A stretch of DNA of 64,000 bases. It comes from Streptomyces sp. Ru62 (GTDB lineage: Bacteria > Actinomycetota > Actinomycetes > Streptomycetales > Streptomycetaceae). The stretch is from the NCBI RefSeq assembly GCF_002920615.1, contig NZ_PQSU01000017.1:62001-126000 (forward strand), written 5' to 3'. A program made the translations under genes and the position numbers. This document shows, in pieces, positions 51,435 through 58,730 of the stretch. The notes below the pieces were generated by a model. That model was not told the DNA's origin. It worked only from the letters and a program-made list of their open reading frames with translations, and searched no databases. Every line of letters begins with the position of its first letter. The stretch's first letter is position 1.

Positions 51435-51462
51435 CCCGGCTTCTTCGCCGGGGCTTTTGTTT
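51435..51462. terminator. Terminator-like hairpin in the divergent region
   Basis: CCCGGC-TTCTTC-GCCGGG followed on the plus strand by GCTTTTGTTT, the form of an intrinsic terminator. No plus-strand gene precedes it. On the minus strand it would be a 5'-UTR hairpin 24 nt before the SBP start, so it may instead affect that mRNA. Confidence 0.5.
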
Positions 51463-51600
51463 GGCCTGATGACTAATACGTCAATCCCGGGTGTCACGCT
51501 AGACCCCCATGCGTGTTCGTCCGGGCACGCAGCGAAGTGGCACTCGGTAACTTGATCAAGAAAGCGCAGGTCAAAGCGGTGATAGCCGCGCGAAGCAGGC

Positions 51601-51627
51601 TTGACAACGATTTCTTCTGTGTACGAT
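51601..51627 (+). promoter_or_regulatory. Alpha-xylosidase promoter
   Basis: TTGACA (51601-51606) and an extended TGTGTACGAT with -10 TACGAT (51622-51627), spacer 15 bp, about 64 nt before the start codon. A CTTGATCAAG palindrome lies 40 bp upstream at 51552-51561. Confidence 0.5.
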
Positions 51628-51690
51628 CAACCCGCCGGGCGACAGCCTCCGCCGTCCCCGCCGAACAGCCCCGCTCCCCCGAGGAAGACC

Positions 51691-53961
51691 ATGAAGTTCA
51701 CCAACGGGTTCTGGCGCATCCGCGACGGTGTCCAGGTCGCGTACGCCACCGAGGCGCGCGACGTGCGCGTCGAATCGAAGCGCTTCACCGCCTATGCCTC
51801 CGTGCAGAAGGTGACGCGCAGAGGGGACACGCTCAACGCGCCGCTCCTCACCGTCGACTGCTTCTCACCCGCCGAGGGCGTCATCGGCGTGCGGGTCACC
51901 CACCACGCCGGCAAGCGCCGTCCCGGGCCGGACTTCGCCCTCGCGGCCGAGCCCGGCGGGGCGGGCGGGGTCCGCCGGGACGGCACCGTCACCGAGCTGA
52001 CCAGCGGCCCGCTGACCCTGCGCCTGGACCGGGCCGCCCCGTGGTCGCTGACCTTCCACGACGAGCAGGGGCGGGAGCTGACCCGGGCGGGCCGCAAGGG
52101 CACCGCCTTCGCCACCACCGACGACGGCGCCCACCACGTCCTCACCCAGCTCGCGCTCGGCGTCGGCGAGCAGGTCTACGGCCTCGGCGAGCGCTTCACC
52201 CCGTTCGTCAAGAACGGCCAGGTGGTCGACATCTGGCAGGCCGACGGCGGCACCAGCAGCGAACAGGCCTACAAGAACATCCCCTTCTACCTGTCCTCAC
52301 GCGGCTACGGCGTCTTCGTCAACCACCCCGGCGCGGTCTCCTTCGAGGTCGGCTCCGAGGCCGTCGGGCAGGTGCAGTTCAGCGTCGAGGACCAGACGCT
52401 GGAGTACTACGTCGTCGCCGGCCCCACCCCGAAGGACGTCCTCACCCGCTACACCGCCCTCACCGGCCGCCCGGCCCTGCCGCCCGCCTGGTCCTTCGGC
52501 CTGTGGCTGACCACGTCCTTCACCACGGACTACGACGAGCGGACGGTGACGTCGTTCGTGGACGGCATGGCCGAGCGCGGCATCCCGCTGTCCGTCTTCC
52601 ACTTCGACTGCTTCTGGATGCGCGAGTACCAGTGGTGCGACTTCGAGTGGGACCCCGAGGTCTTCCCCGACCCCGAGGGCATGCTCGCCCGGCTGAAGGC
52701 CAAGGGGCTGAAGATCAGCGCCTGGATCAACCCGTACATCGCGCAGAAGTCCCCGCTGTTCGAGGAGGCCGCCGCGCTCGGGCACCTGGTGCGCCGGCCG
52801 GACGGTGACGTGTGGCAGTGGGACCTGTGGCAGGCCGGCATGGGACTGGTCGACTTCACCAGCCCCGACGCGCGCGCCTGGTTCCAGTCCAAGCTGAAGC
52901 CGCTGCTGGACCAGGGCGTGGACTGCTTCAAGACGGACTTCGGCGAGCGCATCCCCACCGACGTCGTCTGGCACGACGGCTCCGACCCGGAGCGGATGCA
53001 CAACTACTACACCCACCTGTACAACCAGACCGTGTTCGAGCTCCTCGAAAAGGAGCGGGGACAGGGCGAGGCGGTGCTCTTCGCCCGCTCGGCGACGGCG
53101 GGCGGTCAGCAGTACCCCGTGCACTGGGGCGGCGACTGCTGGTCGTCCTTCGAGGCCATGTCCGAGTCGCTCCGGGGCGGCCTGTCCCTGTCGCTGAGCG
53201 GCTTCGGGTTCTGGAGCCACGACATCGGGGGCTTCGAGGGCACGCCCGACCCGGCGGTCTTCAAGCGCTGGCTGGCCTTCGGACTGCTCTCCTCCCACAG
53301 CCGGCTGCACGGATCGTCGTCCTACCGGGTGCCGTGGGCGTTCGGCGACGAGGCCGTCGACGTCGCCCGGCGGTTCACCCTGCTCAAGCACCGCCTCATG
53401 CCGTACCTGTACGGCGCCTCCGTCGAGGCCCACCGCACCGGCGTCCCGGTGATGCGGCCCATGGTCCTGGAGTTCCCGCACGACCCGGCCTGCCGCCCGC
53501 TGGACCGCCAGTACATGCTGGGCGCCGACCTCCTGGTCGCCCCGGTGTTCAGTGAGGACGGCGAGGTGGAGTTCTACCTCCCCGAGGGCACCTGGACCCA
53601 CCTCCTCAGCGGCGAGCAGGTCACCGGCCCGGTGTGGCGCACCGAACGGCACGGCTACGACAGCCTCCCGCTCTACGTCCGCGAGGGCGCCGTACTGCCG
53701 CTGGCCACCGACGACCAGCGCCCCGACGGCGACTGGCTCGACGACCTGGTCCTGCTGGTCCACCCGCCGGCCTCGGCGACGTACACCCGTCAGGTCGCCG
53801 TCCCCGACCTGACGGGTGCGCCGGCCGCGGCGTTCCACGTCCGCCGTGACGGCGACCTGCTGCGCATCACCGCGGACGGCACCGACCGCCCCTTCACCGT
53901 GCGCGTCGCCGGGGGAGCGAGCGCCGGGGGCAGGGGCGAGGTGACGGTCCCGCTGCGCTGA
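51691..53961 (+). CDS. GH31 alpha-xylosidase (YicI type)
   Basis: 756 aa from ATG 51691 (GAGGAAGACC upstream). It follows E. coli YicI so closely that the catalytic residues fall at the same numbers: nucleophile Asp416 (CFKTDFGERIPTD) and acid/base Asp482 (HWGGDCWSSFEAMSESLRGG). The substrate-loop segments FHFDCFWMREYQWCDFEWDP and WINPYIAQKSPLF are also kept. YicI releases alpha-1,6-linked xylose from the non-reducing end of isoprimeverose-type oligosaccharides. No signal peptide. It is divergent from the importer/GH1 operon, with matching operators in both. Confidence 0.94.
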   Translation: MKFTNGFWRIRDGVQVAYATEARDVRVESKRFTAYASVQKVTRRGDTLNAPLLTVDCFSPAEGVIGVRVTHHAGKRRPGPDFALAAEPGGAGGVRRDGTVTELTSGPLTLRLDRAAPWSLTFHDEQGRELTRAGRKGTAFATTDDGAHHVLTQLALGVGEQVYGLGERFTPFVKNGQVVDIWQADGGTSSEQAYKNIPFYLSSRGYGVFVNHPGAVSFEVGSEAVGQVQFSVEDQTLEYYVVAGPTPKDVLTRYTALTGRPALPPAWSFGLWLTTSFTTDYDERTVTSFVDGMAERGIPLSVFHFDCFWMREYQWCDFEWDPEVFPDPEGMLARLKAKGLKISAWINPYIAQKSPLFEEAAALGHLVRRPDGDVWQWDLWQAGMGLVDFTSPDARAWFQSKLKPLLDQGVDCFKTDFGERIPTDVVWHDGSDPERMHNYYTHLYNQTVFELLEKERGQGEAVLFARSATAGGQQYPVHWGGDCWSSFEAMSESLRGGLSLSLSGFGFWSHDIGGFEGTPDPAVFKRWLAFGLLSSHSRLHGSSSYRVPWAFGDEAVDVARRFTLLKHRLMPYLYGASVEAHRTGVPVMRPMVLEFPHDPACRPLDRQYMLGADLLVAPVFSEDGEVEFYLPEGTWTHLLSGEQVTGPVWRTERHGYDSLPLYVREGAVLPLATDDQRPDGDWLDDLVLLVHPPASATYTRQVAVPDLTGAPAAAFHVRRDGDLLRITADGTDRPFTVRVAGGASAGGRGEVTVPLR
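51777..51786. promoter_or_regulatory. LacI-type operator inside the alpha-xylosidase gene
   Basis: GAAGCGCTTC within TCGAAGCGCTTCA (51775-51787), identical to the copy at 51396-51408 and 380 bp from it. It covers codons 29-32 (S-K-R-F). Two such sites could be bridged by a LacI tetramer. Confidence 0.45.
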
Positions 53962-53980
53962 CCGACGAGCCGCACGGAGA

Positions 53981-54018
53981 TCGGCGGCGGTGACCGGAGC
54001 TCCGGCGACCGCCGCCGA
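53981..54018 (+). terminator. Alpha-xylosidase terminator
   Basis: TCGGCGGCGGT (53981-53991) and ACCGCCGCCGA (54008-54018) enclose a second inner pair CCGGAG/CTCCGG, giving a long GC-rich stem 20 nt past the stop. Confidence 0.75.
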
Positions 54019-54052
54019 CCGGGGGGTCGGTGGCTGCGGCTACAGTCCGGGC

Positions 54053-55135
54053 ATGGTTCAAGAGAGGGTCCTGCGGGGCTACTTACTGGAAGAGGTCGTC
54101 GCCTGGCTTCTGCGGTCGAGCGGGTACGAGTTGCTCTCCGCGGCGGACGACACGGAGACGAACCCCGCACACCGCGTCCTCGCACAGCGGCCCAGCGGGC
54201 TCGCCGTGCGCGGCAGGGGCGCCTGGCACCAGGCGGACGCGCTCGGGGAGTTCCGGTACGTACCGCCGTTCTCGCTACCGGTCCGGCTCTTCGTGGAGGC
54301 CAAGTTCACCGGCAGGAACGTCAAGCTGCCGACGGTGCGCAACGGCCACGGAGTGGTGCACGACGTCAACGAGAACGTGGTCACCTCGGTCCACGGCACC
54401 GACCCGAGCCGGCCCCGGCCGCGCTACCACTACAGCTACGCCGTCTTCTCCACCGCCGGCTTCAGCCGGGACGCCCAGGAGTACGCGCTCGCCCACCAGA
54501 TCTCGCTGGTCGACCTGTCCATGCCCGACTTCGCGGAGCTGCGGGACCTGGTGGCGACGCAGGCCCAGCGCGTCCACCAGGCGCTCGACGCGCTCCCCCC
54601 GGCGACCCGGCCACGGGTGCACGGAGTGCGCAGCCACCTGCGCCGACGGCTCCTCGAATTCGTCGGCGACAACGGTTACTTCCGCCACGGCGACGAGACG
54701 CCCGCCCTGCCCCCTGACGTCGCCCAGCCACTGGACGAGATCGCCGCGCACTTGACGAGCCGGCGGACGCCGGGGCTGGTGCTCGCCTTTCCCTCGGCTC
54801 CCTTCGTCCTCGGCCTGGCCTCCGAGAACCTCCACGCCTTCGTCGATCACGCCCGTCGGCAGCCGACCCACACCGTGCACCTGCGCAGGCTCCCGCGGAC
54901 CGCGTCCCATCCGGTGTGGCAGATCCGCCCCGCCGGGGACCCCGGTGCCTACGCCATGACGTTCAGCCTGCCCGAGCAGGTCGAAGCCTGGATCCGGGCG
55001 CAGGAGGAGACCGTCAACGACCGCGCCCGCTGGATCAAACGCCATGTGCTGTCGACCATGACGGTCTACTGGCTGGACGGCGATCACACCCTCACCTTCC
55101 AACTGCGCTACACCCCGGTCGAACTGCGCGGCTGA
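54053..55135 (+). CDS. PD-(D/E)XK restriction-endonuclease-like protein
   Basis: 360 aa from ATG 54053; a TACAGT box (54041-54046) 6 nt upstream supports a leaderless start. Residues 1-180 look like an Mrr-type nuclease core: YLLEEVVAWLLRSSGYELL (helix with a conserved Glu), AWHQADALGEF (Asp62) and LPVRLFVEAKFTG (Glu82-x-Lys84), then VHDVNENVV and YHYSYAVFSTAGFSRDAQEYALAHQISLVDL. The C-terminal 180 residues are unassigned. No methyltransferase is adjacent. It could be a DNA-repair or defence nuclease, or a non-cleaving DNA-binding relative. Confidence 0.65.
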   Translation: MVQERVLRGYLLEEVVAWLLRSSGYELLSAADDTETNPAHRVLAQRPSGLAVRGRGAWHQADALGEFRYVPPFSLPVRLFVEAKFTGRNVKLPTVRNGHGVVHDVNENVVTSVHGTDPSRPRPRYHYSYAVFSTAGFSRDAQEYALAHQISLVDLSMPDFAELRDLVATQAQRVHQALDALPPATRPRVHGVRSHLRRRLLEFVGDNGYFRHGDETPALPPDVAQPLDEIAAHLTSRRTPGLVLAFPSAPFVLGLASENLHAFVDHARRQPTHTVHLRRLPRTASHPVWQIRPAGDPGAYAMTFSLPEQVEAWIRAQEETVNDRARWIKRHVLSTMTVYWLDGDHTLTFQLRYTPVELRG

Positions 55136-55160
55136 CCGGCGGACGGGCGGGGCGACCGGC

Positions 55161-57263
55161 TCACTCCCGGCGTCCGGGAATGTTCTGCTCGACCCAGACG
55201 GTCTTGCCGTCCTCGGTGTAGCGGGTGCCCCACCGTTCGGAGCACCGGGCGACGAGCAGCAGCCCCCGGCCGCCCTCGTCGGTGGTGCGGGCGTGCCGCA
55301 GCCGTGGCGAGGTGCTGCTGCCGTCGGAGACCTCGCAGGTCAGTACGTGGCCGCGGATCAGGCGCAGCCGTACCGGAGGGCTGGCGTAGCGGATGGCGTT
55401 GGTGACGAGTTCACTGGCTATCAGCTCGGTGGTGAACGCCGCTTCGTCCATGCCCCACGCCGTGAGCTGCCGGGCGACGAGCGACCGGGCCTCGGAGACC
55501 ACGGCCGGATCGCTCGGCAGGTCCCACGACACGACCCGGTCCGGCCCCAGCGTGTGCGTGCGGGCGATCTTGACCGCGGCGTCTTCCCGGACGGGCCGCG
55601 GGATCAGTGCGTCGGTCACCATGCGGCATGCCTGGCGCGCGGAGCCGGAGAACCCGGCGAGAAGGCCGGCCAGGCGTTCGCGGCCACGGTCCTCGGACTG
55701 CTGCTGGAAGAGGCCTGGCGTGAACACGGCGAGCAGCGAACCCTCGGGAAGGTCGATGTCGACCTTCTCGAACGGCTCACCGGAGCGGGCCAGGGCGGCA
55801 CCGACCGGCGGTTCCAGCGGCGCCGGCGTGCCGTCGGGGCGCACGATCACGGGCCCGGGGTGGCCCGCACAGGAGACGGAGCAGCGCCCCGACACGGGGT
55901 CGTGGATCAGGTAGAGGCACGTCGCGCCGGCCTCGCTTCCGCCCGCGGAGCCCAGCACGTCGCGCGCCGGCCCTTGCCGGCGGTCCCCGGCCACCTGCCC
56001 GTTGCCGCTGTTGAGCCGGCGCACCAGATCGTCGAGCCGGGCGAGCAGCTCGTCCGGCTCCAGGTCCAGGTCCGACAGGGTGTGCACCGCTGCGCGCAGC
56101 CGTCCCGCGGCCGCCGCGGTCTGCACACCGTGGCCGGGGACACGGCCCGCGACGAGGGCCACCCGCGCTCCGGAGAGCGGTATCGCGTCGACCCAGTCGC
56201 CGCCGGAGCCCGCGTGCACGTACTCGTGCGCCACATCGAGAGCATGGTCAGGGGGGAGCCGGCCCGGACGCAGGGCGTGCCGCAGAGCGGTCAGGGAATG
56301 ACGCTCCCGCAGGTACCGGCGGCTGTTGTCGAGGCACGCCGCCGTGCGCAGCGCGAGTTCCCCGGCCAGGGTCAGATCGTCGGGTTCAAAAGCCCTGCGC
56401 CGCCCCCAGCGGCAGAACGTGGCGAGCCCGAGGGCGCGGTGCTGGGAGAGCAGCGGGACGAGCATCAGCGAGTGGACCCGCTCCGTGGGCGCCCGCAGGC
56501 TGCGCAACGCCCGCTGTCCGAGGGAGCTCAGCGGATCGACCATGCGCGGTTCAAGATCGGCCAGGGCCTCGGCGGCGGCCACCGGCGGCAGGACGCCGTC
56601 CTCGTCACAGGCCGTCCAGGGTTCCGCGTCGTCCCGGGACCGGCATGCCGCGCGGCGCAGCACGGTGTCGCCTCGTACGGGTCCGGGTTCGAGTTCCTCT
56701 CCCGCCAGTACCGGCTCGACCACCTCCACGGCCATGCCGTCGGCCAGCCCTGGCACGGACACCTCCGCGAGACCCCGGACGGTGTCGAGCACATCGAGGG
56801 CGGAACCGATCCGGGTGCCGGCGCGCGCGAGCACCTTCAGCCGCTGCTGCGCCAGGTGGCGGTCGGTGACGTCGACAGTGGCGTCGGCGACGCCCAGGAG
56901 CCGTCCCTGGCAGTCCTGCAAGGGGAAGACGGAAGCCGAATAGACGTGCTCGTGTTCGGGATCTCCCGGCGGGCGCAGGTGCTTCTCCACGCCGATGACC
57001 GGCTGCCGCGTGGCGACCACCTCTTCCATGACGCGCTCCACCGATTCCGTGGGGAAACCGGGCCACACGTCCGTGGGACGTCTGCCGACGGCCTGCGCGA
57101 CCGAGACGCCCTGCATGCCTTCGGCGGCGGGGTTGAACCGGACGATCCGCAGATCGGGATCGAGGAGGTACAGACCCGCGGGTGAGACGGTGAAGAGCGT
57201 CTCCAGGAGGGCCTGGTCGAGTGCGGCGGTCGGGCTCGCCTGTTCCACGGGGGTGAGGGTCAC
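55161..57263 (-). CDS. SpoIIE-type sensor phosphatase with PAS, GAF and anti-sigma-like ATPase domains
   Basis: 700 aa from GTG 57263, overlapping the upstream PAS gene's stop as GTGA. Domains in order: PAS at about 18-140 (LFTVSPAGLYLLDPDLRIVRFN), GAF at about 150-330, PP2C/SpoIIE at about 340-560 (GGDWVDAIPLSGARVALVAG; CAGHPGPVIVRPDG), and HATPase_c at about 580-700 (LIASELVTNAIRYASPPVRL, TDEGGRGLLLVARCSERWG). It probably dephosphorylates an anti-anti-sigma factor and has its own anti-sigma kinase-like module. The usual GD-x-x-GHG metal motif reads GRVPGHG, with Arg near 371 in place of the metal-binding Asp. Confidence 0.9.
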   Translation of the reverse strand: MTLTPVEQASPTAALDQALLETLFTVSPAGLYLLDPDLRIVRFNPAAEGMQGVSVAQAVGRRPTDVWPGFPTESVERVMEEVVATRQPVIGVEKHLRPPGDPEHEHVYSASVFPLQDCQGRLLGVADATVDVTDRHLAQQRLKVLARAGTRIGSALDVLDTVRGLAEVSVPGLADGMAVEVVEPVLAGEELEPGPVRGDTVLRRAACRSRDDAEPWTACDEDGVLPPVAAAEALADLEPRMVDPLSSLGQRALRSLRAPTERVHSLMLVPLLSQHRALGLATFCRWGRRRAFEPDDLTLAGELALRTAACLDNSRRYLRERHSLTALRHALRPGRLPPDHALDVAHEYVHAGSGGDWVDAIPLSGARVALVAGRVPGHGVQTAAAAGRLRAAVHTLSDLDLEPDELLARLDDLVRRLNSGNGQVAGDRRQGPARDVLGSAGGSEAGATCLYLIHDPVSGRCSVSCAGHPGPVIVRPDGTPAPLEPPVGAALARSGEPFEKVDIDLPEGSLLAVFTPGLFQQQSEDRGRERLAGLLAGFSGSARQACRMVTDALIPRPVREDAAVKIARTHTLGPDRVVSWDLPSDPAVVSEARSLVARQLTAWGMDEAAFTTELIASELVTNAIRYASPPVRLRLIRGHVLTCEVSDGSSTSPRLRHARTTDEGGRGLLLVARCSERWGTRYTEDGKTVWVEQNIPGRRE

Positions 57264-57580
57264 CGTCCACCCCTCCCCGTCTCGTCCTCGCGCTCGGCGC
57301 GGACGGCCAGCCGGCAGGGCAGGAAGGCACCGTCCTGACGGCGCAGTGGTACGGCGATGTCGCCGATGGCGGCGAGCGGGTGCGCGGTGGTGCCGGCGCC
57401 GGTGAGCAGGTCGGCCACCGGCCGGCCCACCATGGCACGGGCAGGATGGCCCAGCAGCTCTTCGGCCGCCGGACTCCACTCGACCACCGTGCCCCTCCGG
57501 TCTATGACCAGGTGGGCCTGGCTCTCCGCGGGGACGCCGTCGTGGGGGGCGCTGCGGTTGGTGGCATGAGATGCACCCAT
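57260..57580 (-). CDS. Single PAS-domain protein coupled to the SpoIIE phosphatase
   Basis: 106 aa. One PAS domain: AHLVIDRRGTVVEWSPAAEELLGHPARAMVGRPVADLLTGAG, then FLPCRLAVRAERED. Related Streptomyces phosphatases carry two or more PAS domains in one chain; here the first PAS is a separate protein whose stop overlaps the phosphatase GTG. The two are made together and likely associate. The ligand is unknown. Confidence 0.8.
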   Translation of the reverse strand: MGASHATNRSAPHDGVPAESQAHLVIDRRGTVVEWSPAAEELLGHPARAMVGRPVADLLTGAGTTAHPLAAIGDIAVPLRRQDGAFLPCRLAVRAEREDETGRGGR

Positions 57581-57682
57581 GGTGATCAGCTCTCACTTGC
57601 CTCAGAGCTCGGTACGCCCCTCAGTGTCCTCCAGGACGGGCGTCCGCGACATCGGAGCCGCCCGCCGGTCCGGAAGCGACTG

Positions 57683-58531
57683 TCAGGCGATCTGCTGCCC
57701 GTCGGGGTAGTCGGTGGACCGGGACAGCTCGCTCCAGGCGGCCGTCTCCGCGTCGAAGGCGGAGCGGGCCTCGGCGACCAGCCGGAGCGCGTCGCTGCCG
57801 AGGATGAGGTGGGTCGGCGGGTTCTCGGCCTCGACGACCGTGAGCAGGGCACGGCCGGCCTGGGCGGGATCGCCGAGCTGCTGACCGCTCATGTCGAGGC
57901 GGCGTTCGCGGACCGGGGCGAAGAACGGTTCGTAGTCGGCGATGGTGCTCTCGACCCGGTTCATGGAGCGGCCGGCCCAGTCGGTGCGGAAGCTGCCGGG
58001 CTCGATCGCCGTGACGTGGATGCCCAGCGGTGCGACCTCCTGGGCCAGCGTGGCGGCGATGCCCTCGACGGCGAACTTGGAGCCGTGATAGGCGGCCAGA
58101 CCGGGGAAGGCACGCAGTCCGCCCATGGAGGTCACGAACAGGATGTGACCGGCACGGCGCTCGCGCATCCGGGGCAGGACGGCCTGGGTGACGGCGACGG
58201 CGCCGAAGACGTTGACGTCGAACTGCCGGCGGAAGGTGCTGAGCGGGGTCTCCTCGAAGGTGCCCTCGACACCGTAACCGGCGTTGTTGACGAGCACGTC
58301 TATGGGGCCCGTCTCGTTCTCGATCGCGGCGACGGCCGGCTCGACGGCGTCGGTGTCGGTGACGTCGAGCACGCGGGCGTGGGCGCGGTCCGGGGCGAGC
58401 TGCTCGAAGGCGGCGACCTGGTCCGGATTGCGGACGGTGCCGACGACGGTGTGGCCCGCGTCGAGGGCGGCGGTGGCGAAGGCGCGGCCGAGACCGCTGC
58501 TCACGCCGGTGATGAGGAAGGTGCGGGACAT
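57683..58531 (-). CDS. Short-chain dehydrogenase/reductase
   Basis: 282 aa from ATG 58531 (GGAGAG upstream). Classical SDR: FLITGVSSGLGRAFATAALD, VDVLVNNAGYG-type motif in IDVLVNNAGYGVEG, catalytic Ser in LFVTSMGGLRA and Tyr/Lys in YHGSKFAVEG, then IEPGSFRTDW. Its C-terminal AWSELSRSTDYPDG is echoed in the partial SDR at 63582 (TWRELALSTDHDDA), so the two are paralogues on either side of the aldehyde oxidoreductase operon. Substrate unknown. Confidence 0.92.
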   Translation of the reverse strand: MSRTFLITGVSSGLGRAFATAALDAGHTVVGTVRNPDQVAAFEQLAPDRAHARVLDVTDTDAVEPAVAAIENETGPIDVLVNNAGYGVEGTFEETPLSTFRRQFDVNVFGAVAVTQAVLPRMRERRAGHILFVTSMGGLRAFPGLAAYHGSKFAVEGIAATLAQEVAPLGIHVTAIEPGSFRTDWAGRSMNRVESTIADYEPFFAPVRERRLDMSGQQLGDPAQAGRALLTVVEAENPPTHLILGSDALRLVAEARSAFDAETAAWSELSRSTDYPDGQQIA

Positions 58532-58619
58532 GTGTCTCTCCGTTCGGTTCATGGGGGGCTCATGGGGCGGCCGTACGGCAGCCATGACGGCGGGCACGTC
58601 CAGCCGGCGCGACGGATCA

Positions 58620-58652
58620 CCGGCACGCGGACCGGGCCGGCGGCCGTGCCGG
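58620..58652 (-). terminator. Hairpin downstream of the aldehyde oxidoreductase operon
   Basis: CCGGCACG (58620-58627) and CGTGCCGG (58645-58652) pair perfectly around a GC-rich loop about 80 nt past the last stop of the operon. The 58532-58730 spacer shows nothing else. Confidence 0.4.
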
Positions 58653-58730
58653 GCCCGTCCACGGGGGGCCGGACATCACGGCGCCGCTCGATCGAGCACG
58701 GGGCACGGCTCTCGCCGCGGAGCCGGTCTC

